From NCBI GenBank assembly GCA_002315615.1, contig DCHK01000034.1, positions 1 to 50,592 of the forward strand: 50,592 nucleotides of DNA, in the 5' to 3' direction. Source of the DNA: Bacteroidales bacterium UBA1754 (GTDB taxonomy: Bacteria; Bacteroidota; Bacteroidia; Bacteroidales; Paludibacteraceae). The notes below the pieces were generated by a model. The model worked only from the letters and a program-made list of their open reading frames with translations, was not told the DNA's origin and searched no databases. A program made the position numbers and the translations under genes. Shown one piece after another: positions 1 through 6,640 of the stretch; within the stretch, counting starts at the first letter, position 1; each line of letters opens with the position of its first letter.

Positions 1-530
1 TTAGCAACGGCTTTGTAATCGTAACCGCCTTCCGTTAAATATGCTCGTTTTTCCAACATATAAGCACCAGCTATTAAAGTCATATCGTTGTTAGTGTCAG
101 CAGGATCCCATTTTGAACCCATAAGAATTTCATCACCAACGATTGTCCACGAAGTGACAGTCGTACTTCCAAAAGGCACATCAGATGTAAGAACAATGTA
201 CATACCATCAAATGTTACATTAATGTTAGCCTCAGCTGAAACAGTGAACTTAACATTGTCTGAACCCTCATAACCTGGAGTTGACGCAGAAGCATCCACA
301 CTGCTATAACCATAAGATACGGCCCAGTCACCTTCAGTAATCTTGAACTCGTACGTACCGGCAGGCACTTTAGCAGAATAGGCACCAGCGGTCATTGCAC
401 AACCATCGGCTTGCCAATTTATACCACAACACCAATTGTTGGTTGCAGAGCCATTACCAGCCATGTAGTAATCTGCACTTGCACTAACTGCCATAAGAGC
501 GGCAGCAATTAAAAGTAAAATTTTTTTCAT
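1..530 (-). CDS. Secreted protein with X25/starch-binding-like modules (partial, N-terminal 176 residues)
   Basis: The reading frame starts at ATG 530 (minus) and is open to the left edge, so the C-terminus is missing. Residues 1-19 form a classic signal peptide (MKKILLLIAAALMAVSASA). The mature part begins DYYMAGNGS and shows two consecutive beta-rich modules. The first contains AGTYEFKITEGDW (about 55-67). The second contains TSWTIVGDE and SKWDPADTNNDMTL (about 117-147) and GGYDYKAVA near the edge. This alternation of an 'extra-energy' strand and a YKxxxN strand resembles X25-type modules found in Bacteroidetes surface glycan-binding and amylolytic proteins; that resemblance is from memory of the family. 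Function beyond export and likely carbohydrate contact is not shown. No minus-strand TAnnTTTG box was found in the 100 bases upstream. Confidence 0.8.
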   Translation of the reverse strand, partial: MKKILLLIAAALMAVSASADYYMAGNGSATNNWCCGINWQADGCAMTAGAYSAKVPAGTYEFKITEGDWAVSYGYSSVDASASTPGYEGSDNVKFTVSAEANINVTFDGMYIVLTSDVPFGSTTVTSWTIVGDEILMGSKWDPADTNNDMTLIAGAYMLEKRAYLTEGGYDYKAVA

Positions 531-578
531 AATTAATCTCCTTTTTTTAGTGAATAAATTAAAGTTATTGTTATTTTT

Positions 579-608
579 TTTGTCCTATCACAATGTCAAA
601 TACCTTTG
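579..608 (+). promoter_or_regulatory. Bacteroidetes-type promoter facing right, no clear gene downstream
   Basis: TTTG at 579-582 and TACCTTTG at 601-608 are separated by 18 bases, matching the TTTG/TAnnTTTG pattern. Transcription would start near 615 and run into non-coding DNA. An imperfect inverted repeat (GTCAAATAC ... GTATTGAC) flanks the -7 box. Confidence 0.5.
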
Positions 609-743
609 TTGTGTATTGACTATATGCGATAGAATTATTGCGAATATAATTGTTTGTTTCAATATTGCAAAATAATAAACAAGGTTTTTGTCAAAATCTT
701 TATTGTACAAAAAAATCGCCGTCTATTTTCCATCACGCAATTT

Positions 744-759
744 TTGCATAAATATGCAA
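744..759. promoter_or_regulatory. ARG-box-like palindrome
   Basis: TTGCATAAATATGCAA fits the ArgR/AhrC consensus TGNATWWWWATNCA at every core position. The same 14-base core recurs at 50000-50013. No arginine gene lies next to it in the window, so ArgR binding is an inference from the motif alone. Confidence 0.4.
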
Positions 760-904
760 TTTCGTTCTTTTCTGCCCCTACCCGTAACGGAGCGACGCCG
801 AACTTGCACCAACTCCATTCTAAATCTGTGTGGAATTCATACCAACCTTATACCAACCAAGTACAGAATATGTGCGGAGTATATAGCAATCTGGTACCTA
901 TTTG

Positions 905-992
905 GTGTATTGTAAGGGTATGCTATATGTATTGTTGGGGTAGCCTAAGGGTAGAGTAGGTGTAGAGTAGGTGTATAGTAGAGGTAGAGTAG
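905..992 (+). repeat. Degenerate 11-bp tandem repeat, eight units
   Basis: Read in steps of 11 from 905, the units are GTGTATTGTAA, GGGTATGCTAT, ATGTATTGTTG, GGGTAGCCTAA, GGGTAGAGTAG, GTGTAGAGTAG, GTGTATAGTAG and AGGTAGAGTAG. All eight have GTA at unit positions 3-5. Two further 11-base units, ATACCAACC plus TT or AA, lie at 839-860. Confidence 0.75.
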
Positions 993-1137
993 GTCGTTCT
1001 TGTTTTCTAACGAAAATCCTTATTTTTATCCCTAAAAGAATACTTTATAACCCAAAAACAAATATACTAAAAAATCACACTTTTTACAACAAAAAAGCAC
1101 GTTTTTTTTGGAAGCTCTGCAAAAAATAAAACGCTCT

Positions 1138-1169
1138 TTTGTTAAAGACCTAAAAAATATATACCTTTG
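1138..1169 (+). promoter_or_regulatory. Promoter of the structured RNA
   Basis: TTTG 1138-1141, a 20-base spacer, then TACCTTTG 1162-1169: a full match to the Bacteroidetes sigma consensus. Predicted start of transcription is near 1176. Confidence 0.75.
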
Positions 1170-1175
1170 GTTTCA

Positions 1176-1430
1176 TAAATACGGAAAGTAAGAAAAATAT
1201 TTTATTAACATAAAGCATTAGCTATTATTTCGCGTTCAAAAGAAAAAAGCCTCAGAACCTGATTTCTTAGAGTCGGTCGATAGCAATGTTCACGAAGAAA
1301 GTCTCTTCGTACAATTCCTATATGAGTTAATGTTCACGCCGTTAGGTGTGGACTTATCTACAGGAATTGGCGGAAGTTCATCTGAGGCTCTTTCGTGAAC
1401 GCGGTAGAAAGGTTTCACACCTTTCTTTTT
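1176..1430 (+). ncRNA. Structured non-coding RNA or leader upstream of the restriction-modification genes
   Basis: The stretch lies between a consensus promoter and an intrinsic terminator and has no plausible ORF. Base pairing is extensive. A closing stem joins 1231-1242 and 1249-1256 to 1381-1388 and 1390-1403 (CGCGTTCA/TGAACGCG, AAAG/CTTT, GCCTCAGA/TCTGAGGC). Inside are a 7-bp hairpin (1292-1298/1304-1310) and an 8-bp stem (1312-1319/1362-1369) capped by a 9-bp hairpin (1332-1340/1345-1353). The two inner hairpins share the 5' sequence AATGTTCACG (1285-1294, 1329-1338). The closing stem ends at 1403 and the terminator stem begins at 1406. I do not recognise the family. It could be a 6S-type RNA (long closing stem and internal bubble), an orphan sRNA, or a leader that attenuates the downstream methyltransferase, which has no promoter of its own between 1431 and 1475. 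Confidence 0.7.
1406..1430 (+). terminator. Intrinsic terminator of the structured RNA
   Basis: AGAAAGGT (1406-1413), loop TTCAC, ACCTTTCT (1419-1426), then four more T residues. It lies 45 bases before the methyltransferase start. Confidence 0.75.
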
Positions 1431-1475
1431 GCCCGATGGTGATTGGTAGTAGTGCCGAAAAAACTATCAATCATT

Positions 1476-2507
1476 ATGGCAGGAAATAGCAATTTACACG
1501 CTGCAAATAAGGCAAAAAAAGATGAGTTCTACACGCAACTTTCCGATATTACCAACGAACTAAAGCACTACAAACAACACTTTGCTGGTAAAACGGTATT
1601 TTGCAACTGCGATGATCCTTACGAGAGCAATTTTTTCAAATACTTTGCGCTCAATTTCAATGTGTTAGGACTGAAAAAACTGATTGCTACTTGCTACGAC
1701 GGGTCGCCTGTGGCAGATACGCAAATGTGTCTTTTTGAACCCGAAGAACCATACGGCAAACAAGAAAAAACACGTGTGCCTCACAAAATAGTGATTACCG
1801 AAGTGCGCGATGTGAATGGTGATGGTGCTACCGACCTTGCCGATGTGGAATGGCTGATAAAGAACGACAAAAATGTACTTACAACCCTAAAAGGTAGTGG
1901 CGATTTTCGCTCTGCCGAGTGTGTTGAGTTGCTAAAAGAAGCCGATATTGTGGTTACAAATCCTCCTTTTTCATTGTTTCGTGAATATGTGGCACAGTTG
2001 ATAGAATACGGGAAACAATTCTTAATTGTAGGAAATCAAAATGCAGTTACTTATAAGGAATGCTTTAAGTTGATAAAAGAGAACAAAATGTGGTTGGGGA
2101 ATACATTGTCATATTGTGCATTTAAAGTTCCTCAAGATTATGAAGAAAAGGCTATGCGATTTTGGATAGACGAAACGGGACAGAAGTGGCGTTCTATGGG
2201 AAATATATGTTGGTTTACTAATCTTGATAATAATAAACGTCATGAATTTTTGGATTTGTACAAAACTTATTCTCCAGAAGAATATCCAAAGTATGATAAT
2301 TATGATGCGATAAATGTAAACAAGGTTGCAGATATTCCTTGCGACTACGATGGTGTGATGGGTGTGCCAATTACGTTTTTGGACAAATATAATCCAGAAC
2401 AATTTGAACTTATTCAATTGGACCATTGGGGAGTACTCGGGAATTTGGATAATGTAGTTAATGGTAAAACTCTTTATAGAAGAATCTATATCCGCAAAAA
2501 ACAATAA
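1476..2507 (+). CDS. EcoRI-type adenine-specific DNA methyltransferase
   Basis: A 343-residue protein that probably transfers methyl from SAM to N6 of adenine in a specific site. The N-terminus (residues 1-20, MAGNSNLHAANKAKKDEFYT) and the CNCDDPYES motif (43-51) are typical of the EcoRI methylase family, and NPPF at 162-165 is the catalytic motif IV. An earlier in-frame TTG at 1443 adds 11 unlikely residues; ATG 1476 matches family N-termini better. The stop at 2507 is 4 bases before the next start, so it forms an operon with the DUF262-HNH protein. No TAnnTTTG box lies between the upstream RNA terminator and the ATG, which suggests transcription by read-through from 1138-1169. The target sequence cannot be read from the DNA. 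Confidence 0.9.
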   Translation: MAGNSNLHAANKAKKDEFYTQLSDITNELKHYKQHFAGKTVFCNCDDPYESNFFKYFALNFNVLGLKKLIATCYDGSPVADTQMCLFEPEEPYGKQEKTRVPHKIVITEVRDVNGDGATDLADVEWLIKNDKNVLTTLKGSGDFRSAECVELLKEADIVVTNPPFSLFREYVAQLIEYGKQFLIVGNQNAVTYKECFKLIKENKMWLGNTLSYCAFKVPQDYEEKAMRFWIDETGQKWRSMGNICWFTNLDNNKRHEFLDLYKTYSPEEYPKYDNYDAINVNKVADIPCDYDGVMGVPITFLDKYNPEQFELIQLDHWGVLGNLDNVVNGKTLYRRIYIRKKQ

Positions 2508-2511
2508 AACT

Positions 2512-3609
2512 ATGGAAATACAATTAACACCAATCCGTATTGGCGATTTATTCAACGGATTCAGCAATAGCGAAGAAGAAGGCGTATTTGGCTACGGTGG
2601 CAAACTGAACATTCGCCCAAAGTACCAACGCGAGTTTGTGTATAGCGACAAGCAACAAAAGGCAGTAATAGAAAGTATTCGCAAAGATTTTCCACTTAAT
2701 GTAATGTATTGGGTAGAAAACGAAGATGGTACCTACGAACTGCTCGACGGACAGCAACGCACAATGAGTATTTGCGAGTTTTTGAGTGGTAATTTCATTG
2801 TAGATTGGAATGGTGCACTAAAAAGTGGTGTAAACCTCACACCCGACGAACTTGCTAAGTTTTTAGACTATAAATTGATGGTGTACATTTGCCGCAACGG
2901 TAGCGACAGCGAAAAACTCGAATGGTTCAGGACTATCAACATTGCAGGCGAAAAACTCACCGACCAAGAAATTCGCAACGCTGTATATTGTGGAGAATGG
3001 GTTACTGCCGCCAAGCGCAAATTCAGTAAAACAGGCTGCGTGGCATATAAAATAGCCAGCGATTATATGACAGGTTCACCCATTCGGCAAGACTATTTAG
3101 AAACCGCCATTTCGTGGATAAACAATGGAAAAGTTAAAGAGTATATGGCAGAACATCAGCACGATAGCAATGCCGACGATTTGTGGCTGTATTTCCAAAA
3201 CGTAATTCAATGGGTACAGACAAAATTCCAAAAGAAGCGTAAAGAGATGAAACAAGTGGCGTGGGGCGAGGTTTACAACAAATACAAAGATGCAAAACTC
3301 GATGCCAACGAATTAGAAACCGAAGTGGCACGACTGATGAAAGATAGCGATGTACAAAAGAAAAGTGGCATATATTGGTATGTACTCGATGGCGATGAGC
3401 ATCATCTTGATGTACGTGCTTTCGATGACAATATAAAACGCAGTGTGTACGAACGTCAGAAAGGTATTTGCCCAATTTGTGGAAAACACTTCGAGATAGG
3501 GGAAATGGAAGCCGACCACATAATCCCGTGGAAAAAAGGCGGCAGAACCATCGAAGAAAATTGCCAAATGCTTAACAGAGAGTGCAACCGTCGCAAGTCA
3601 GATAAGTAA
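2512..3609 (+). CDS. DUF262 (GmrS-like) plus HNH nuclease protein
   Basis: A 365-residue protein. The N-terminal half is a DUF262/ParB-like domain with RPKYQREFVY (35-44) and LLDGQQRTMS (78-87), the nucleotide-binding motif of GmrS-type restriction proteins. The C-terminus is a compact HNH nuclease: CPIC (320-323), the D-H pair at about 335-336 and CNRRKSDK at the end. Start chosen at ATG 2512, 4 bases after the methyltransferase stop; an upstream ATG at 2461 would overlap that gene by 47 bases. GmrSD and related enzymes carry DUF262 with DUF1524; here the nuclease is a classic HNH. Sitting next to a methyltransferase, it is best read as the restriction partner of a Type II-like system, though a modification-dependent (Type IV-like) role is possible. 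Confidence 0.88.
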   Translation: MEIQLTPIRIGDLFNGFSNSEEEGVFGYGGKLNIRPKYQREFVYSDKQQKAVIESIRKDFPLNVMYWVENEDGTYELLDGQQRTMSICEFLSGNFIVDWNGALKSGVNLTPDELAKFLDYKLMVYICRNGSDSEKLEWFRTINIAGEKLTDQEIRNAVYCGEWVTAAKRKFSKTGCVAYKIASDYMTGSPIRQDYLETAISWINNGKVKEYMAEHQHDSNADDLWLYFQNVIQWVQTKFQKKRKEMKQVAWGEVYNKYKDAKLDANELETEVARLMKDSDVQKKSGIYWYVLDGDEHHLDVRAFDDNIKRSVYERQKGICPICGKHFEIGEMEADHIIPWKKGGRTIEENCQMLNRECNRRKSDK

Positions 3610-3747
3610 AAAGTAGGGGAATCTTATGCGAAAAGAACCAGCGGTCATCGACCAATGGGAAGTAATTAGGGGTAATTGCAAATAATAGCAATGTAGCACT
3701 AATTCAAAATTTCTATTGATTATTTTTGCTTTGTTTTTTTGTAATAA
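3610..3747. other. Intergenic spacer after the restriction unit
   Basis: AT-rich, no ORF. No strong intrinsic terminator was seen after the HNH stop. Confidence 0.4.
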
Positions 3748-3777
3748 TTTGAGAGTTAAATATTTTTTTTAATTTTG
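3748..3777 (+). promoter_or_regulatory. Promoter of the toxin-antitoxin pair
   Basis: TTTG 3748-3751, 18-base spacer, TAATTTTG 3770-3777. The antitoxin ATG follows 17 bases after the -7 box. Confidence 0.65.
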
Positions 3778-3794
3778 CAGAAAAATATACTCCT

Positions 3795-3905
3795 ATGGAA
3801 AAGAAAAAAAATACAACGACTAAGGAAACTAAAGTTAATCCAGCTTGGTTGGCGGCTCAAAAGTATCAAGGTACGATCATTATTAACGACCCAGCCTGGA
3901 GATAG
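3795..3905 (+). CDS. Small putative antitoxin of a VapBC-like pair
   Basis: A 36-residue protein beginning MEKKKNTTTKETKVNPAWLA and ending NDPAWR, with a charged Lys-rich N-terminus and a short hydrophobic stretch (GTIIIN). It lies 6 bases before the start of a PIN-domain toxin and directly behind a consensus promoter. Size, composition and position are those of the short antitoxins that precede PIN toxins in Bacteroidetes; there is no obvious DNA-binding fold, so autoregulation is not evident. The assignment rests mainly on context. Confidence 0.65.
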   Translation: MEKKKNTTTKETKVNPAWLAAQKYQGTIIINDPAWR

Positions 3906-3911
3906 GTTTTT

Positions 3912-4341
3912 ATGCGTTATTTGATAGATACGAATATTTTTTGTGTATTTGGCATCAGACTTGAGTTCGCTTAGTCGAGATGTTCATGCTATCTTGTCTG
4001 ATTATGACACAGTTCTTTATATGAGTGCAGAGTCGGAAAAGGAGTTGATAGTTGCTTTTCGTAACAAAAAACTTTTAAGTAAACGTTGGAAAAACGAAAT
4101 CGAGATGATTCGTGCTATCGAAGACGAGTTCTATATTCAGATACTTCCTATTAAAAGGGAGCATATGGAATTTTATGCCCAAATGGAAATAAATGAAGCA
4201 CAAGGGCATAAAGATCCTTCGGATCATATAATTATTGCGCAATCAATTTGCGAATGTATTCCTCTTATTAGTAGCGATACACGTTTCCCATTTTATAGGC
4301 AACAAGGACTTGAATTAATAGAAAATAAAAAGAATGCGTAA
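3912..4341 (+). pseudogene. VapC-type PIN-domain toxin, frameshifted by one base
   Basis: ATG 3912 opens MRYLIDTNIF, the canonical PIN start with the first catalytic Asp (D6), but the frame closes 20 codons later. The rest of the protein is in another frame from 3943 (YLASDLSS ... NKKNA), with the remaining acidic residues in SAESEKE, DPSDHII and SSDTRF. Removing one T from the six-T run 3937-3942 restores a continuous 142-residue protein (MRYLIDTNIF-VYLASDLSS). As written it is a one-base insertion in a homopolymer. It may be a true inactivating mutation, phase variation by slippage, +1 recoding, or a sequencing error. If intact, it would be a metal-dependent ribonuclease inhibited by the upstream small protein. 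Confidence 0.85.
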
Positions 4342-4367
4342 TATGCCTATCTAAAAAGTGAGGCATA
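4342..4367 (+). terminator. Stem-loop after the PIN toxin
   Basis: TATGCCT (4342-4348) pairs with AGGCATA (4361-4367). There is no T-run after it, so its role as a terminator is weak. Confidence 0.3.
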
Positions 4368-4397
4368 GTAGTGTATTCAAAATTCAAAATTTTCCCA

Positions 4398-5789
4398 TTA
4401 GTACCCTAAAATCTTCAGCATCGATTTGTAACTCTGCTCTTTGGCAAAAAGTTTAGTATAATATTCGCCATTTTCGTCAATATCTATAACCACAAGTTTT
4501 GGTGCAGGAAGCAAACAGTGTTGAATACCTCCAAAACCACTCAAAGCCTCTTGGTATGCTCCCATATGGAAGAACCCTATGTATTGCTCTCTACCTTCTA
4601 CCATTTTTGGTAAGAATATGGCATTTGAGTGCACTTCGGCATTGTAAAAGTCTTCGCTGTCGCAAGTAAGTCCGCCAAGGTGAACGCGCTCGTATTCCGA
4701 GTCCCAGTTGTTGATGGCCATAAACGGGTAGCGTTGGTTGATAGCCCAAGTGTCTGGCAATGTGGTAATAAAAGAACTGTCAATCATATTCCAACGCTCG
4801 CGGTCGTTTTGTTGCTTTTGGTTGACGATAGAGTATAGCATTGCACCACTTTCGCCCACGGTGTACGAACCAAATTCTGTAAACAAGTTAGGCTCTGGCA
4901 CGCCATTTTGCTTGCAGATAAGTTTTATTTGCGAAACAATTTCTTCCGCCATATATTCGTAGTCGTACGTAAAGTCGAGGTGTGCTTGTATAGGCAGTCC
5001 GCCACCTATGTTGAGGCAGTCCAAGTCTGGCGACTCTTTGCGCAATTCGCAGTACATATTCACCGCTTTGTTCAATTCGTTCCAGTAGTAAGCCGTGTCT
5101 CTTATACCTGTGTTGATGAAAAAGTGAAGCATTTTCAGTTTCACGTGCTTATTGTTCTTTATTTTTTCGCGGTAATATGGAATAATGTCTTTGTATCTAA
5201 TTCCTAATCTCGAAGTATAAAAGTCGAATTTAGGTTCTTCTTCCGATGCAATTCTAATACCTACATTAAGGTCTTCTTCAAAATCTTTTTGTAATAAATC
5301 AAGTTCAAATTTATTGTCAAGTATAGGAATTACTTTCTTGAAACCCAGACGAATAAAGTTTTGAATGTTCTCAATGTATTGCGGACGTTTAAATCCGTTG
5401 CATATAATAAAAGTGTCTGGTTTAAGTTGTCCGCTTTCGTGCAAACATTCCAATAGGTTAATGTCGAATGCCGATGAAGTTTCAAGGTTTACACCGTTTT
5501 TTAGCACTTCTTCCATTACAAACGAGAAATGCGAACTTTTTGTACAATAGCAATAATTATACGTTCCGTTGTAGTCGGTTTTTGCCATTGCTACATTAAA
5601 CAAACGACGCGCTTTTTGTATATTTTGCGATATTTTTGGTAAAAAAGCGATTCTTAATGGTGTGCCATATTGTTTAATGATGTCCATTAAAGGCACGTCG
5701 CACCAATACAATTCGTCGTCTTTTACCGAAAATTCTTCGTTCGGAAACTCAAATGTTTGTTCAATTAAGTCAATGTACTTGTTTTTCAT
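4398..5789 (-). CDS. Arginine decarboxylase-like PLP enzyme (fold type III)
   Basis: A 463-residue protein of the DapDC/SpeA-like alanine-racemase-fold family, expected to decarboxylate an amino acid, probably arginine to agmatine, in polyamine synthesis. CYCTKSSHF (80-88) carries the PLP lysine K84. Other family marks are ETSSAFDINL, CNGFKRPQYI, the glycine loop LNIGGGLPIQ and the C-terminal CDSEDF and GAYQEALSGFGG, which shape the dimeric active site. The length matches the compact Bacteroidetes/Flavobacteria form annotated as arginine decarboxylase and not the roughly 630-residue SpeA. It stands alone, convergent with the toxin pair. A minus -7 box TACATTTG lies at 5893-5886 and the transcript would begin with a long hairpin (5883-5832). 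Substrate is inferred from family annotation only. Confidence 0.82.
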   Translation of the reverse strand: MKNKYIDLIEQTFEFPNEEFSVKDDELYWCDVPLMDIIKQYGTPLRIAFLPKISQNIQKARRLFNVAMAKTDYNGTYNYCYCTKSSHFSFVMEEVLKNGVNLETSSAFDINLLECLHESGQLKPDTFIICNGFKRPQYIENIQNFIRLGFKKVIPILDNKFELDLLQKDFEEDLNVGIRIASEEEPKFDFYTSRLGIRYKDIIPYYREKIKNNKHVKLKMLHFFINTGIRDTAYYWNELNKAVNMYCELRKESPDLDCLNIGGGLPIQAHLDFTYDYEYMAEEIVSQIKLICKQNGVPEPNLFTEFGSYTVGESGAMLYSIVNQKQQNDRERWNMIDSSFITTLPDTWAINQRYPFMAINNWDSEYERVHLGGLTCDSEDFYNAEVHSNAIFLPKMVEGREQYIGFFHMGAYQEALSGFGGIQHCLLPAPKLVVIDIDENGEYYTKLFAKEQSYKSMLKILGY

Positions 5790-5831
5790 TTCTTTAGAAA
5801 TTTGTAATGGTTAAAATTTAATGAAAAATAC

Positions 5832-5883
5832 AATCCAAGTGAGTTAGATTGAATAATTTTTAGCAATGTAATTCACTTGGATT
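5832..5883 (-). promoter_or_regulatory. 5'-terminal hairpin in the decarboxylase leader
   Basis: AATCCAAGTGAGTTA (5832-5846) and TAATTCACTTGGATT (5869-5883) form an inverted repeat with a single mismatch (G-T in one strand's RNA) and a 22-base loop. The minus -7 box TACATTTG at 5893-5886 puts transcription start at about the outer edge of the stem, so the mRNA would start with this hairpin. Confidence 0.6.
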
Positions 5884-6033
5884 TGCAAATGTATGTATTT
5901 TTAAGATTAAGAAGTACTATTTTTAGGTAAAATCTTGATTTGTGCCGAAAAAAAACAAAAAAATGTTCAGAAATGGCGATATATTTTTAATTGTGCCGAA
6001 TCGGTATTATTTTTGTAGAAAACTTATGATTGT

Positions 6034-6636
6034 ATGGATATTAAAAGTGCCGAATTTGTAATAAGTAATTCAGATTATAATAAATGTCCGCAGGGAAATT
6101 TGCCCGAATATGCGTTTATTGGGCGTTCTAATGTGGGCAAATCGTCGCTCATCAATATGCTGACGAACCGAAAAAACTTGGCTATGACGTCGTCAAAACC
6201 AGGCAAAACACTGCTGATAAATCATTTTATGATAAACAATGAATGGTTTTTGGTCGATTTGCCAGGATATGGATTTGCACAAATTGGCAAATCGGCTCAA
6301 GCAAAACTGAAAGTTATCATCGAAGGATATTTGCTCAATCGCCAGCAGTTGACCAACGTGTTTTTGTTGATTGATAGCCGACTCGAACCACAAAAAATCG
6401 ACCTTGCTTTTATGGAATGGTTGGGCGAGAATGGCGTTCCTTTCTCAATAGTTTTCACAAAAGCCGACAAACTTTCAAATTCAAAATTGTGTGGAAATAT
6501 TGATGCGTACAAAAAGAAATTGGAAGAGGTTTGGGACGAATTACCACCCGTTTTCATTTCGTCGGCAGAAAAGGCAAAAGGTCGCGACGAGATTTTGAGT
6601 TATATTGATGACATTAACAAGGAATTGAAAAACTGA
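6034..6636 (+). CDS. engB: Ribosome biogenesis GTPase EngB/YsxC/YihA
   Basis: A 200-residue TRAFAC GTPase that acts in large-subunit ribosome assembly. G1 is GRSNVGKS (30-37), followed by the TSSKPGKT switch I, G3 DLPGYGFA, G4 TKADK and a G5-like SSAEK. Length and motif order are those of EngB, with no extra domains. ATG 6034 lies 18 bases after a TATTTTTG -7 box (6008-6015), which supports the start. A gldB-like gene follows after 4 bases, so the two are probably co-transcribed. Confidence 0.95.
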   Translation: MDIKSAEFVISNSDYNKCPQGNLPEYAFIGRSNVGKSSLINMLTNRKNLAMTSSKPGKTLLINHFMINNEWFLVDLPGYGFAQIGKSAQAKLKVIIEGYLLNRQQLTNVFLLIDSRLEPQKIDLAFMEWLGENGVPFSIVFTKADKLSNSKLCGNIDAYKKKLEEVWDELPPVFISSAEKAKGRDEILSYIDDINKELKN

Positions 6637-6640
6637 GAAT

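Larger units (their letters stand above)
609..1137. other. Non-coding stretch
   Basis: The short open frames here are biased in composition and have no recognisable protein content, so I do not call a gene. The region holds an ARG-box-like palindrome (744-759) and a degenerate tandem repeat with an 11-base period (839-860 and 905-992). Confidence 0.6.

Noticed and set aside
654..959. 101- and 75-residue open frames on the plus strand
   Set aside because: They run through the 11-bp repeats and AT-rich DNA, show no domain or signal, and lack a start at a sensible distance from the promoter.
1176..1430. Retron msr-msd or CRISPR-associated RNA
   Set aside because: No reverse transcriptase, Cas gene or repeat array is nearby.
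2461..2511. Earlier ATG for the DUF262-HNH protein
   Set aside because: It would overlap the methyltransferase end; ATG 2512, 4 bases after the stop, gives the usual family N-terminus.
3628..3720. Similarity between the spacer after the HNH gene and the right-hand end of the window (GGGGTAATTG ... TAATT ... CAAAATT)
   Set aside because: Short, AT-rich and imperfect; AATTCAAAATT-type strings are frequent here, so I could not show common origin or attachment sites.
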